Source: Pseudopithomyces maydicus
Taxonomy: Eukaryota; Ascomycota; Dothideomycetes; Pleosporales; Didymosphaeriaceae
Direction: 5' to 3'
Assembly: GCA_026873275.1 (NCBI GenBank)
Contig: JANTUC010000006.1
Location: forward strand, 2,170,001-2,234,000
DNA length: 64,000 nucleotides
The position numbers and the translations under genes were made by a program. Shown here piece after piece: positions 43,792 to 57,050 of the stretch. Under the pieces are notes generated by a model. The model made no database searches. It was not told the origin of the DNA and saw nothing but the letters and a program-made list of their open reading frames with translations. The first letter of the stretch is position 1, and each line of letters begins with the position of its first letter.

Positions 43792-45628
43792 TTACTCGCG
43801 GGCAACACGCTCCTTGAACTCCTCGAAGAAGCCCTCCATCTCCTCAGCGATGAAGTCCTCAATGTCACCAGTGAGCTTGTCAAGCTTCTCGTGGAGACGG
43901 GAGCCGGCACGGCCAGCAGCGTTCTTGGCCTTCTCAACCTCAGCCTCGAAGTTGTCCTCGATCTCAGAGACGGAAGGAAGGGTGATGGTGAGACCCTCCT
44001 TCTCCGACTTCTCGGACTTCTTGGCGACGTAACCACCCTTCTCGATGATGTCAGAGTAGTTGGAAGAGCCACCGCCGTTCCAGGCGAGGATGTTCTTGGT
44101 GTTGCTGGGAACGTCAGAGAGGGCACCAGTGGTACCGATGGAGATGAGGTTGGCCTTGAGCTTCTTGGGGGTGATGTCAGCGACGGCGTAGGCGGAGTCA
44201 CTGGCAGGCTGAAGCGAGAGGAGGTAGGCAAGGAGACCGGCAATGTGGGGCGAAGCCATGGAAGTACCAGAGATGGTGTTGGTGGCGTGCTCAGAGCCGA
44301 TCCAGGTGGAAAGGATGTTCAGACCAGGAGCAAAGATGTCGTTGCACTTTCCGTAGTTGGAGAAGTACGCACGCTCATCAAGAAGAGTGGAGGCACCGAC
44401 GGTGACGGCGTTCTCAGCGGCAGCAGGAGAGTAGTTGCAAGAGTCAGCGTTGTCGTTACCGGCGGCAACAGCAAAGTGAATACCGGCGTCGACAGCAGCG
44501 TTGACGGCAAGGTCGAGTGTAGTGGACTTGCCACCACCGAGACTCATGTTGGCGGCAGAGCCCTTGAAGCCCTTGCGCTTGCCATCCTTGGCCTTCTTGA
44601 CCTGCTCCTTGTGTGCCTGGACAGCGTACTCAACACCCTTGACGACATCGGACATGGTGCCAGAGCCGTTAGAACGGAGCACCTTGACAGCGTAGACCTC
44701 AGCCTTCTTAGCAACACCGTACTTCTTGCCGGCGACAGTGCCGGAGCAGTGAGTGCCGTGGCCGTTGCCATCCTCGTCAGCATCGCCGTTGGGGATGGTC
44801 TTGCCCCAGTGGGCGCGGCCCTCGAAGTCGACGTGCTTGTGGTTGGTGCCAGTGTCGATGACATAGACATCAACACCCTCACCTCCGTCGGCGGAGTAGA
44901 GGTACTTGTTCCAGGTACTGAAGCCCAGCGAATCGCGGTGCGAGATACGGGCGAGACCCCACGGGGCGTTCTTCTCCTCCTCGTGGTCATCGCCACCCAT
45001 GGTGTGAACGAGCGAGTCCTTCTCGACGTATGCGACCTATCACGCAACCGCACATTAGCTTCGTTCGAGACATGTAAGGGGCCGAGATGCGGCGTCACGT
45101 GTGATTGCGTTGTATGGCGTGGCCTCGAGCCGCCTGCCGGCGTACTGGCGAGGCAGCGGCGCGGAACGATATTCTGCCCCAACGCTTGGCCATGCAGTAG
45201 GCAACCAAGGCGGCTTTTCGCCACCCGGGCAGTTGTTCTGGGGAAGGAGAAAGCAAGGTACTCACATCAGGGTGCCTCCGGATCTGCTCGAGGGTCTCGT
45301 CATCAAAGTGGCCGGAGTAGCCGACGAGGCCACCGACGATGTCGTATGTGTGCTTGAGACCCTCGAAGATGTCGGCGGTGATGGGGAACTGGGAGCGCTT
45401 GCGGAGCTCCATGCGCTCATCCTGAGCCTTGGTGTGGACGCTCTGCACCCACTCGTGGTGCTTCTTGGCGTCCTTGACGTCCTTCTTCAGAACGACAATG
45501 TAGGAGTTGGGGACAACCTCCTCGGCGGTGGTGGACGACAGCACGGGGGCAGCGTCGTTGTGGATGGTGCCGACCTTGAAGGGCGAAGCTGCGGCCAGCG
45601 GCAGCAAGGCGAGGGATGAGTACCTCAT
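43792..45628 (-). CDS. subtilisin-like serine protease (vacuolar/proteinase B type, peptidase S8)
   Basis: Exons 45266-45628 and 43792-45036 encode 535 residues. MRYSSLALLPLAAASPF is a signal peptide; the ATG at 45628 is preferred over one 14 codons upstream for that reason. An I9 inhibitor prodomain follows (NSYIVVLKKDVKDAKKHHEW ... ETLEQIRRHPDVAYVEKDS), rebuilt exactly across the intron. The catalytic triad is Asp in VYVIDTGTN, His in GNGHGTHCSG and Ser in SGTSMASPHIAG. About 90 residues of charged, helix-prone C-terminal tail follow the protease domain. This architecture is that of vacuolar serine proteases of moulds, which include known allergens. The intron (45037-45265, 229 nt) is unusually long for this window. 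Codon bias is strong, suggesting high expression. Confidence 0.95.
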
Positions 45629-45775
45629 GATGGCGACAGTGGAGGAAGCGTGGATTACCCCAGAAAGCACCTGAAAGAGACTGAAGAGCGGGTTCGAAGC
45701 AGCAAAAGATGGGGGGATGAGGATGATGGGTGAGCGGAGCTGGGGGAGCAGGCGGTAGCTATGGTGATGGAGCTC

Positions 45776-45782
45776 TCTTATA
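45776..45782 (-). promoter_or_regulatory. TATA box of the subtilase gene
   Basis: TATAAGA on the minus strand, about 150 bp upstream of the start codon. Confidence 0.55.
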
Positions 45783-45960
45783 GCGCCGGCCTCGGGTTAG
45801 CTGTTATCAGCGCGTATCAAGGCGGCAGCACATGACGCATCCAAGGCCTCCGTGCACCTGCCCCAGCCTCCACAGCGGCGCTAGACTGCATGCGGCAACA
45901 CACCACGCCGCTCATGCTTCACATCTGTCAAGTCTCCCGAGGGCGCTGGAGCCGCTGCGG

Positions 45961-45986
45961 TGCTGGCTCGGGATGCTGGCTCGGGA
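45961..45986 (+). repeat. 13-bp direct tandem repeat
   Basis: Two adjacent copies of TGCTGGCTCGGGA in the shared upstream region of the subtilase and BEACH genes. Confidence 0.75.
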
Positions 45987-46477
45987 TGCTGACCGCTTTG
46001 CTGGCTGTCCTGGGGGTGGGTGCGCCGCCGTCGAGCTCGACGGGCGAACGAACGCAGCAGTCGCGATGGGCAGCGCCTTCCCCGTTGGAGAGCTAGCGCG
46101 ACTGGCCCGCGTGAACAGCCTCACTCACCTGAGGGCCCAGCAGAGCGCGCGTGAGACGAAATAGTGCTTTGCTCTCCACCACCACCGCCAGGCCGCTGGT
46201 ACCAGCAACCTTGCACCGCTGCCGTCGAGTCCCGTCCGCCTGCGCCTTTGGCGGGTGCCTGCTGCTTGCTCCGCCGTCGCAGATCCCAAGGGTCCAAGCT
46301 CTCTGCCGTTTTGGAACTCCACAATTCACCCACCACGAAACCACAACCGCGAATTGTGAAGATTATCCCACCTTGCATGCACCTTCTGCCCACTCGTGCC
46401 CATGACCGAGCGATGATACCGCCCTCCCCGCTGGGAACCTCTCCAACCCCTCCTCTACGCGGCCCACCCAGCTGAAC

Positions 46478-49400
46478 ATGGCTTACACCCGCCGCCATCG
46501 CTCCTCGACGGCTGCCTCGCGGGCACCGCCCATGAACAACCAGATAGCAGAGCTCCGCAGCCTCGCCGACGAGCTGATCCGTGCCTCGGAGACCTCGCCG
46601 CCCACCGCCGACGTCTTGCAAGCCCAGAGCAACGCCCTACGCCGCATGCGCCAGCTGCTGATCGACTCCCACGAGCACACCCAGACCAAAGATGCCTTCC
46701 GCCACGTCAGCGGCTTCGATGTCCTGCTGTTGACCCTCCGCTCCATATCCGGCTTCTACAAACCTGACCAGCTCTCCGCGCCCGACCGCATCGACTTTTT
46801 CGAAGTCATAAAAAGTACATTAGACGTGCTCTCCGAGGCACTCAACGAACACTCTGGCAACAGACGTTTCTTCGCAAGGCGAGTCGAGGGAAATGGCTGG
46901 AGTGCCCTGGAACAAGCTCTGGGTAGCACCGGCATCTTCGGTGGCCAATCCAAAAGTAAGCGGGATGATGCGGGGCAAGAACAGCTGTTCGGCAGCCTCT
47001 TTGCCTTTGCACTGGGCGAAGAGGCCGTGACGCGCATCTTCCGCGATATAGACATAAAGGTGGAGGAAGCTCGCTTGGAATCTAAAGAGACAGAAGCACA
47101 GCCCGCCGAACAGGGAGACGGCCCGTCGGCGGAGATCGTTATCACTAGTCCCCGCGCTCTATATGACGATCTGGACGTAGACATAGACGCACTAAGGGCG
47201 CAGGTGCGGACGGTATTCAATGGCAATGAAGTTCTCCGGAACCCCGATATCATAGTCCCCATCGTAAATTTCTGGAAGGGACTCTCGGGTGGGGAAGCAC
47301 CAGGCACCCATTCGAAACCGTTGTCCATTGCCGTCTTGCTGGCAATCCTGGAAATCACCGTTTTGTCATCGTACAACAAGGCGAGCGTGCATATCACAGG
47401 GGTGCTTAGCATTATTCTTCCACTCCTGTTCGACAATCAATGTGCACCAGTTGAGGCCGGACTTCTGCGCGAACTCGCGGATCAATTGATCGAGTACGGG
47501 ATCAACAAGCTCGATGATGCCAACTACCTTTTCCGCAAAGCGTCTATTTCGGAACATGCTGCCGAATTCCTGCAGCAGAGTATGCGCACTTCACGTGGCC
47601 CTCCCTTCATACAATTCGATCTCTCGTTGCACGGCTTCAGCGCCGTTGAGCTGCCGGATATGGGTCGTCCCTTCCCTCCCGTGTCTCCAGGCGGTGGATA
47701 CACCTTTTCGACCTGGATTCGCGTGGACAAGTACGATCCCAATTGTCACACCACTATTTTCGGCGCCTACGATGATACCCAGACTTGTTTCCTGATGGCT
47801 TATTTAGAAAAAGATACCCGGTGTTTTATCTTGCAAACATACATGGGACACTCCGCAGGCATAGTACCCAGTGTTCGCTTTAAAAAGGCACCACGCTTTG
47901 AAGAGGGCCGGTGGTACCACCTCGCCGTCGTGCATCGCCGGCCTAAAGCGTTAAGCTTAGACGCTCATCGTGCATACCTGTTTGTAGATGGTGAGTTTAC
48001 CGAGACCATGAAGGCTCATTATCCATCACATCCACCTGTGTTGGAGAGTAGCCAGGAAAGTTTCGCGTCCATGTCTTCCAGTCGAGGGCAGCATCGTGTA
48101 CTTGCTTTCCTGGGCACACCTCGGAACCTGGCACCACGGTTAGGCCGCAATGTGTTGTCGTCGAAGCTTTCCATGGCTTCCTTCCATCTCATTTCTGAGC
48201 CCCTCTCCGATGAGCTAATTGCTGTATATCACAAATTGGGGCCGCGTTATTGCGGCAATTACCAAGACAAGCTCGGTTCTTTCCAGACTTACCGTACTTC
48301 TGCTGAACTTCACGTGCTCAACGAGATACTACATCCAGGCAAAGAGGAACGATCCGAAATCGTATCTGCTATACGTTCTAGTGCAGGGCTTATTGTACCA
48401 GAGTCTAAGATCTTGCTGAGCTTCTCGCCTAGCTCTGTCATGGATGACGACGATAGGAACGCCATTGACGAATCTCAACTAATTCGGTCGTTATCTAGAG
48501 ACTCAGCAAGAACCCTCCATCGATACACTCGAATGCACGGAACACCCATCATCATCAACGCTGCGGTTCCATCTGTCAATGATGCCTTGTCACAAGCTCG
48601 TGGTTTTGGTAGACTATCTGGCGATGCGGTAGTAGTGGTACCCCAAGCTCTCGATGATGCGATCTGGAGGATAGGTGGTTGTTCGGCGGTAGGATTGAAG
48701 TTGGTTCAGTCCGCCCAAAGTCTCGATTCGGTATTGCGTGCAGTAGAAATTCTCCTTGAAGCCGTAGAAGGCAACTGGCGGAACTGCGAAGCTATGGAGC
48801 AGAACAATGGCTTTGCGGTTCTAGCTGAGGTTCTACGGCAAAAGATTGGGTCTTCACCCGTGGGATACAGTATGCGGCCCACCAACATGATCGATGCCAG
48901 CCCAGACGATCGTGAAAACTTTCTCCTTCGCATGCTTCGAGCAATCTTAAGGTTTGTGGGATATGATGAGAAACATCCTGAAGAATCTCTCATCATTAAT
49001 CCTTTAGCATATCGTGTCCTGCTTGTCGACCTCGAGCTATGGCGTCAGTCGACATCTTTGGAAACACAAAAACTTTATTATAAGCAATTCGTCGACTTTG
49101 CTAGAGGTAGCAAACACCATCACTACAATGCAAAGAGATTCCAACGCATCAGTAAGCTTACTCTATCTATTTGTTGTGTATATATACTGACAGACCAAGG
49201 GGTGATCAAGCGGTTGACTGATGCCCTGAAGGGTGAACCTTTCACTGCACAAGTTTTTCCTCTATTTCTTGACGCTTTCAAAGTCCTTCTCCAAGTCAAT
49301 TTCAATGGCGAGTCATCTCGTTCCTTATCGTTATTTGTCACGTACGCTCTTCATGATAGTCGTGCGTCTTACGTTAAGCGACCGCTGCGACCAAAAGCCA

Positions 49401-52400
49401 GCATATTGCGTCTCCGGAAGGGGACACCGCCAGCGTTGACGCCCGGGGCTACGCCACGCTCTCTAAGTCCAGGTCAAGAACCTAGTTCACCAACCGGATT
49501 ACCTCTTGCTGAATTAGGTGTCTTGATTCTGAAGATGCTTGCGGAACTTCTCTGTGACCCCGCCAATATGAACGAGATCATCCGATTTGCAAAGAATGTC
49601 ACAGGCAAGGTATGATATCTGGCTCCGCGTTGCTAAATTCTCCTAACGTGTTACAGTGGCTTCTATATCTTTTAGCAGAACCCGACTCTCGGGTTGTTGT
49701 ACTCGCTTCGAAGATTCTTGCACGTCTGCTAGTAGCGAATGGGCCGCAATATGTAAAGAAGTTTACAGAGAAGACCGGTGGCTTCACTATCCTGAAAAAC
49801 AGACTGAAGACATGGTGGAACACTCCTGGAATTTGGACCATCTGTTTTGCACTCTTATTTGGAGTGGACGTGGCCAAAATCGACTTTGAGCGTGATTTTG
49901 ACGTGTTCAACTTGGTTGAGATTTTTGTTGCTAATCAAACAGGCCGGAAATTGGAGATTGCATACCCAGCAGTATTCACAGTTATCACTGCAATGCTGGA
50001 CACTGGTCTACGGGCAATCGTTAAGGATCCTGGTAAAGCAGAAAACGAACAACCAAACGCTGGTGATGGTGATACGACTGTTACTAGAGGACGGCGACGC
50101 ACGATGTCCCTGAACGCAAAGCAACCCACTGTTGGTAAGAATGTTCGACTTGGCTTATTTTTACAGCTCACTAACACATGTAGATACGAGGGCTCCACAA
50201 GCTCAACGACTCAACGACTATGCTGGCGTTTTGAACTCGGCTATCCAATTTCTATCCGAGCTTCACTCCAGATCCGATTCGTTCCGTGACTTCGCTTCCT
50301 CCTCTACCTACATTCAAGAGCTTCTGTTCGTACTCTACCCGGTCATCGTTTCCTCCGATCGAGTAGGCGCTGAGACGGAATTGCTCTCGCGCGGTTCCGC
50401 ATTGACATTCGAAGGCCAAGATGTTGTCATACAACCACTGTCCAAGGCCAATGGTTCCCAAGGGCCAGTTGTGCGCACAAGCATTGTGAATAGCTCACCT
50501 TCGCCATCAGCCCAGCGCGTAGTACCACTTCGGAGGGCTTCTTCGTTTGTACTCGTGTCGGCTGACAAGACGAAGAAAGATCAGGGCGCAACCAAACTCG
50601 AGCCCATTTTATCTCCTAGAGACAATGGACATGTTGCCATGAAAGTGGGAAGTTCCGTTGTTGAAGCGGTGCTTGAGGTTGTCCTACTCGTGTACCACGA
50701 TCAACTCTTTAACCGTAAAGAGTTTCCTGGTCTTGCATTGTTTATGAGAACTCCTCCAGGCTTTCAAGAGCACCAAGCCTACTTTGAGTCCTACATCATG
50801 CGTCAAACTATCTCATCTCTGACCAACACTCTCCAGCTCGATCAGAACCTCCTTCATGAACCTCGAGTGCTTAGTAACCTCTCCCGCTTGGTAACGCACC
50901 TGTCAGAGGCCGTCTTTGAAGGGTGGTTTCTCGGTGGCGCAGAGCCTCTTCTCGACTTCACTGGCTTTCTCCTTGAGTATTTGGAACGACCCGACATTTC
51001 CAAGATCAAGACTGTTCAGCTCTGCACGAAACCTATCAAAACTATCCGTGAGAAATTCCTAAAAATAATTTTGCTACGCTTAGCTGAACCGGATGGCTCT
51101 GAAGATGAGTCTCCTCTATCACGGCCGATTCTGAAAGCTGTTTACTGGCAGCCAATAATTTTGTCAGCAGAGAACATGGAAACATTTCACCTGCGTCCTA
51201 TGTGCTACCTACTGTATGCAAAACTGGCATCCCCTCACGAAGATGTGCGTTCGGCTGCTGTCAATTTCTGGCGTCTCCTATTAGTACAAAAGCCGACAGA
51301 TGCATCCGCAGTCCTGGGTCAAGTGATCCCACCAGAGCAGCGGAAATTATCTGATAACTTCCAAAAGCTAACCGAACTTGACAACGAGTCATTTTTACTT
51401 TGGTTTGATGAGAATAAGGTAGATCTCGATGATTGCTTTTACGGGACTTTGGCGAGAGTATGGGAAGATTATGCAAACGAACAGAATAAGCGCACTGAAA
51501 ATACTTCTCAAGAACGTATATCCAAACGAAAAGAGAAGCTCAGGCAATGGCAGAGTGACGAGAACAATGCTGATCATGTTTGGAGTCAGCATGAAAGCAC
51601 TTTGAATCATTGGCGGTCCAACATCCATGCATCAGAACGTACCAAACATCAGCGCGACCTGCAAGACCAACAAGAAAACACTACATTCTTGGCGACTGTC
51701 ATGTCAAAGTTAGACAGACAGCTGAGGGGGCCATGTGCCTTATTTGAAGATAGTCCCCCGCCCAAGTGGCGCTTAGACGAAACCGAAGGTCGCGATCGGA
51801 AGCGTCTGCGCATCATCATTGACAGTGCTAGCCGAACACAGTCCTATCAACCGAAGCGAAAAGATACAGATCCTAACTACAGAGACAAATTAAGACTGGA
51901 TACAGCTGTGCCGGCTATTTCAACTAAGGATGCGCTTGGTGTTACACCCATTGTGAGCGCAGGTGTAAAACCTGCATCATCACTAGAAGTCCCGGACGGA
52001 TCGAAAGACGTACCCAACTCTGATAGCGAAGACGACTTCGAGATGGTGGAAGCTTTACTTGAAGACGAAGATGGGTTCGAAGATAAGAATCGTAAAGTTA
52101 TGAGGAGCCTTAATCGCGGAGACCAAGTACAATATGTTTGCAACATATCTCGTGTTTTGGGATTGGAAGCTATAGAAGGTCTTCTGATCGTAGGGAAAGA
52201 CTGTCTCTACCTTCTCGACGACTTTTTCCAGAGGGCTGATGGCGAAATTGTTCGCGTGTGGCAAGCTCCGATGGACGAGAGAGATCCATATGTTCAAGTC
52301 ATCGCTGGCAAAGAAGCTGTTACAAACCGTCGACCGCCACCAAGAAATTACGACGAGACAGCGAGGCACTGGAAATGGAGTGAAGTCATCAGTGTCTCTA

Positions 52401-54931
52401 AACGAAGATTCCTTCACCGAGATGTTGCTATTGAGGTTTTCTTCGACGATGGCCGTAGCTACCTTCTTACCGCGATGTCGAAAGGAATACGTAACGACAT
52501 TCATTCCCGGCTCATGCAGCGTGCGCCCCATGTAGCAAAACCGGACCTGGTTGTCAATCCCGAACTTTCTTGGCGCCTCGACTCACTGAGGAATCCAGAG
52601 GAGGCACCGCAGACCTTGAGCTCACGTTGGGCTTCCGCCTTCAGTTCGGTATCTTCCCACCCCGTTACACGCAAGTGGCAGAAAGGCGAATTGTCAAACT
52701 ACCATTATCTCATGTTCATCAACACACTTGCTGGCAGGACCTTCAATGATCTCACACAGTATCCGGTGTTTCCCTGGATCATTTCAAACTACACTGACTC
52801 AGAGTTGGATCTTACAGATCCTAAAAACTTTCGCGACTTGAAGAAGCCAATTGGTATACAGAATCCCCAGCAAGAGGAGTTCGTCCGGCAAAAGTACGCT
52901 GCGATGCTAGAAATGGATGATACCGGGGATGCGGCCCATTACTTGACCCATTACTCGTCTGCTATGATGGTGGCTTCGTACCTTGTTCGCCTACAGCCTT
53001 ACATGGCTGCTTTCTCGCTAATCCAAGGTGGTCTGGATCACGCGGATCGCATGTTTTACTCTGTACAAGGCGCATGGGACTCAGCGACAGGATCAAACAT
53101 GACGGATGTGAGGGAACTGACTCCAGAGTTCTTCTTTCTTCCGGACTTCCTCACCAATGTCAATGATTACGACTTTGGACTTCGAGCTAGTGGCGAAAAT
53201 ATCGACAACGTCACATTACCGCCATGGGCCAAAGGCGATCCCACCATCTTCATCGAGAAGCAACGCGAAGCACTGGAGAGCCCTTACGTTAGCAAGAATC
53301 TACACCACTGGATCGATTTGATCTTTGGCTACAAGCAACGTGGTGATGCTGCGGTCGAAGCAGCCAATGTCTACGAGAGGACAACCTATCAAGGCGCAAT
53401 CGATTTCGATTCCATAACTGACGACAAGCTGCGAGAGCTGCATATTAGTCGCCTAAACAACTTTGGCCAGACACCTGTCCAAGTCTTTCAGCGGCCACAT
53501 CCACAAAAGGAAGAAATCAATCCCAAGCTCAAGAAACTGGACGTTGCTGCTGAAAGTCTACACCGTCTGCCTGGTACACTGCTTGAGTCCAGTGATCGTG
53601 TGGCGTCCCTGGCATACATGACAAAACACGACAAGCTGCTATGTTCTGCACCATTTAGACAGAATATCCCACCCCTGTACGACCGCTACATGGAGTGGGG
53701 ATTCACCGATGGCAGTGTTCGCTTCTACGATTCCAACTCAAAGAGACTAGTTGGTATCTTCGAGCATCTCCATTCTGGCCAGCTGACCGCTTCTTGCTTC
53801 ATCGATGGGAGGACTTTGATCACCGCAGGGACAGACTGCACAATTGCAGTATGGAAGGTTCAGAAGACAGATAGAGGAACGGTCGAACTTCAATGGACCA
53901 CGACCCTTTTCGGCCACAAGAGCCCTGTCGTTACATTGTCGGCATCGCGCGCGCTTTCGGCCTTCCTTTCAGCCTCGTCGGATGGTCGTGTCTTTTTCTG
54001 GGATCTTAATAGATTCGAATTTGTGCGTGAGCTTGACCTAGGCATAGCTCATAAGCGCAACCCGATCGCCATACAAGCCGCCAAGATCAACAATGTGACG
54101 GGGCATGTTGCGTTGGCCTGTGGCTCCCGGCTCATTGTCACGACACTCAACGGCAAAACTCTTCTTAACCAAGATATCAGCGACGGTGATGATGACGTCG
54201 ACGGGATCACTGCTCTTGCCCTCTATGAAGGTGTAGGAAATGAGTGGTGCGAGCGGGAACTTATCTTCACCGGTCATCGCCGTGGCGTTGCCAAGGTATG
54301 TCCCTTCCTGATATTACTCCTTGTTTTTTTTTCAGTCCTTTCCCTTTCTACTTTTCTGTCCATTCTCTGACCAGACACAGATTTTCCATCTCCGATCTGC
54401 GCCTTCTTCTTCGAGCGAAATGTGGGCTATCGACCTCATCAAAGTCCTCAATCATGGCGACCCCTCTCGTGAAGACAGGGCGAATCACCAAGCTCCTATT
54501 ACATGCATCCTTCCTATGCCGCACAATGTATACACGGGCGACGAGGAAGGCAGAGTGGTACGTTCATCTTTTCTTAATCTGAGAGACGGCGAGTGGTATA
54601 GGAGAGAGCAAGGTGCGCCAGGACAGGTGGAGTGGAGAGGAGGAGAAAAAACCAAAGCTGTTTGGGGCGGCACACACCAAGGAGAATATGGATTCTCAAA
54701 GAAGAAAATGGGCATTCTTTGAGTTGGTAGCAATTTCTGCAACACTGTTCGCTGGCGCAGCTTCTCCTTGTCCTCTATAGAATTTGTGCAAAGCTGCAGC
54801 ATTGAGATAGCGGAGGGTTATGTTGGTGAGCTTCACCACTTGCTTATGATCAGTCATCGTCATTACTTTTCAGGACTCATGCTGACGAATCGTTGTAGTA
54901 CGAGTGGGATTGTGTTCACCGAGGGCGCTAA
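46478..54931 (+). CDS. BEACH domain / WD40 protein (beige/Lvs/Bph1 family)
   Basis: Exons 46478-49609, 49657-50134, 50184-54295, 54381-54557 and 54899-54931 encode 2643 residues. A ConA-like lectin fold is suggested by YTFSTWIRVDKYDPNCHTTIFGAYDD (about 405-600). A PH-like segment begins at GDQVQYVCNISRVLGLEAIEGLLIVGKDCLYLLDDFF (about 1840). The BEACH domain runs from KWQKGELSNYHYLMFINTLAGRTFNDLTQYPVFPWII through SSAMMVASYLVRL and MTDVRELTPEFFFLPDFL (about 2028-2310). WD40 repeats follow. The family controls lysosome/vacuole-related membrane fission and fusion. The last intron (341 nt) joins TGDEEGRV to YEWDCVHRGR at a GCTGAC...TTGTAG acceptor. Reading through instead gives a different 55-residue tail ending at 54722. 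All frames are intact. Confidence 0.95.
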
Positions 54932-55157
54932 GCGTTGCGGGAAAGGCATCAGTCAGTATATAGACGACACGATATATACACGACAAGGCGCTTGTGCGCA
55001 GAAAAGCATTGCTCTTCGTTACCCCTTGAGCTGCTAGTGTCGATATGGGTGTTTCAGGCGTATTTATTACCATCCGTTCATCCTTCCACGGAGAACGCAT
55101 ACCATAGAACTAAGTCATCAACCATCACGAGCACTACATTTCGTGATACATACATCT

Positions 55158-55421
55158 CTAAGAACCTCCTTTTGCACCCCCGTCCTTTTTCTCTTCATCC
55201 TTCTTCGCCCCTTCCTCTTTGTCCCCCGACCCACTTCCACTCCCCCTATAATGGCTCCCTTCCTTCCCCGGCTCAAAAATAGTATTACCTACCCACCTCA
55301 TCAGCATGTTGTCAGGAATGAAAAAATCCCGCCCAGCGAGAAACGTACACGAGGCGCAATGTGCATAGGACCCGTCTTTCGTCAGGTCGGCGTTGGCGCC
55401 GCATTCGGGGCATTTGACCAT
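55158..55421 (-). CDS. small zinc-ribbon protein
   Basis: 87 residues, single exon. A CxxC-x14-CxxC zinc ribbon occupies the first 25 residues (MVKCPECGANAD ... HCASC), then FFIPDNMLMRWVGNTIF, then a Gly/Lys/Glu-rich disordered tail. Not assigned to a named family. It is convergent with the BEACH gene. Confidence 0.6.
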   Translation of the reverse strand: MVKCPECGANADLTKDGSYAHCASCTFLAGRDFFIPDNMLMRWVGNTIFEPGKEGSHYRGSGSGSGDKEEGAKKDEEKKDGGAKGGS

Positions 55422-55934
55422 GGTTGGAGATGGTGGGGGCGAGAATGTGGGACAAGGGATTTGGGGGTGCTGAGGTACCGTGATGGGTAGGGTGGGATGG
55501 TGAAGGGAGGTATGACGTGGTGGATTGATGGGTGATTGGTGGGATGGTGGGGCCCTGCTCCGTAGTGATGTTGACTGCGAGCGAAGAGGAAGGGATGAAT
55601 GTACCCCTGCTATGTAGCTAGTTCACTGTTGTTCGGCCTGGAAGAACCACTTCGACGAACCGTTTATCTTCTTGTTGTGTTCTAACGCGTAGAAAAAGTG
55701 ATATAATATACCTTGAACCAGAGTGGTGAACAGCGTATTTCCATGTTCTCAGTTGTAGCTTGTCAAGGGGGAAAGTAGTGTAACATTGAGTATCGGAATG
55801 TGCGATGGTGAAGTTTCTCGATTCATGCTGTGTCCCTGGACTCTAGGCAGCAATATCCATAAAAGTACTTTGCAGGCCCAATCGTCAAGTAACAACACCT
55901 TCTTCTCTCCCGTACATCACATATACCATCAACG

Positions 55935-56144
55935 ATGCCTCGACACCAAGCACTCGCTTTTGGTCTCGCTGATTTAATAACCACCGCCGCTCTTGGATTA
56001 TGTGCCACTGTCGGATGTATGGTGGTTGATCCTTTGCCCCAGAAACCCCCTCCAAAACCAGAAAACCCACAAGTCGACCCAAAACAAGACGACAAGCAAG
56101 ACAACAACAAAGTTCAAACAAAGTCACCGCACCCTCGCGGTTAG
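55935..56144 (+). CDS. small hypothetical membrane-anchored protein (tentative)
   Basis: 69 residues: MPRHQALAFG, one hydrophobic segment (LITTAALGLCATVGCMVV), then a Pro/Lys/Gln/Asp-rich tail. The composition is plausible for a small single-pass protein. No homologous family is recognised and no introns are evident. Confidence 0.28.
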   Translation: MPRHQALAFGLADLITTAALGLCATVGCMVVDPLPQKPPPKPENPQVDPKQDDKQDNNKVQTKSPHPRG

Positions 56145-56176
56145 AGATTCTAACGAGATCTCATACTCCGCGAATC

Positions 56177-56431
56177 ATGTCGAGGATTTTTCCGCCGGGG
56201 GCCAGATTCTTCAAGGGCATTATACGGTGTTGTGGACGGATATATATTGGTTGCCAGGTGCTCGGTGCTGTTGGCGACTGTGCTCTGATTGAGCTAATAC
56301 GTCTACGTGGACGATACTACGAGTGGGACGAGAAGGTTCAACAACTATGGGCGCTGGATGATCTCGGTTTGAACATAATATTGCGTGAGAGACAGAGGAA
56401 GATTTTAGGTGAAAGACGCGAGGGTGGGTAG
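56177..56431 (+). CDS. small hypothetical protein (tentative)
   Basis: 84 residues beginning MSRIFPPGARFFKG, 32 bp after the previous small frame. It is rich in Arg, Leu and Cys. It could be a separate gene or a second exon of the upstream frame. No family recognised. Confidence 0.25.
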   Translation: MSRIFPPGARFFKGIIRCCGRIYIGCQVLGAVGDCALIELIRLRGRYYEWDEKVQQLWALDDLGLNIILRERQRKILGERREGG

Positions 56432-57050
56432 GATTGCCATGATAGAGGGGGAGTTCTGAATGTTGAGTTCATGTATTGGGACGAAGGGTCAGACTTGTAT
56501 GGTTAGATGTTTTACAGCAATAATTAAACTTTTTGGTAAATCAGACAAAGTAGTGAAGTGATTAGTATGAGTGGGATAGATAATGTATTTGGGGAGGTTA
56601 CTGAACTCTCTGAAAACCAAGGGCCATCTTGTGAAAATAGACGATTGCACAGCTCATATGAACGTTCCAGATCAGCAGTAATGGTCTCTAAGGACTCTCT
56701 GCTTGTTGTCGCCCGTTATCCTTCCCTATCGCATGAAGTGAGCCACATGCCTCTCCTATCAGAAACCTGTATAATCTCGTTGCGGACTATTTATTTACAG
56801 GACCCTAGAAGCAACATACAACACAATTCTTGATTCTGTATCCAGAGAAAGTCTGTATGTAATAGTCACAATAGAGTGATCGTTTGATCTCGTGTAAAAG
56901 ATTAAAAAGTCATCATACATGTAGGAGAGAAAGCGACCCTATCATTCTTTGAGACAACAACATCAGAATCTTACTACTTATCCACCATTGTACCATTACA
57001 GAAACAAGGGCAAATAAAAAAGGATTCAGGGATCAGAAAGACCAAAAAGA

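Larger units (their letters stand above)
45629..46477. promoter_or_regulatory. divergent promoter between subtilase and BEACH gene
   Basis: 849 bp, GC-rich, separating two start codons that face away from each other. A perfect 13-bp direct repeat lies at 45961-45986. No protein-like open frame is supported. Confidence 0.5.
55422..57050. other. AT-rich region with two small doubtful open frames
   Basis: About 1.6 kb, mostly without gene signals. Two small plus-strand frames are listed separately as tentative. The remainder, 56432-57050, is AT-rich and carries nothing I recognise. Confidence 0.45.

Noticed and set aside
43891..45357. 488-codon open frame antisense to the subtilase
   Set aside because: It mirrors the strong codon bias of the subtilase on the other strand, has Val/Gly/Leu-skewed composition and no domain pattern.
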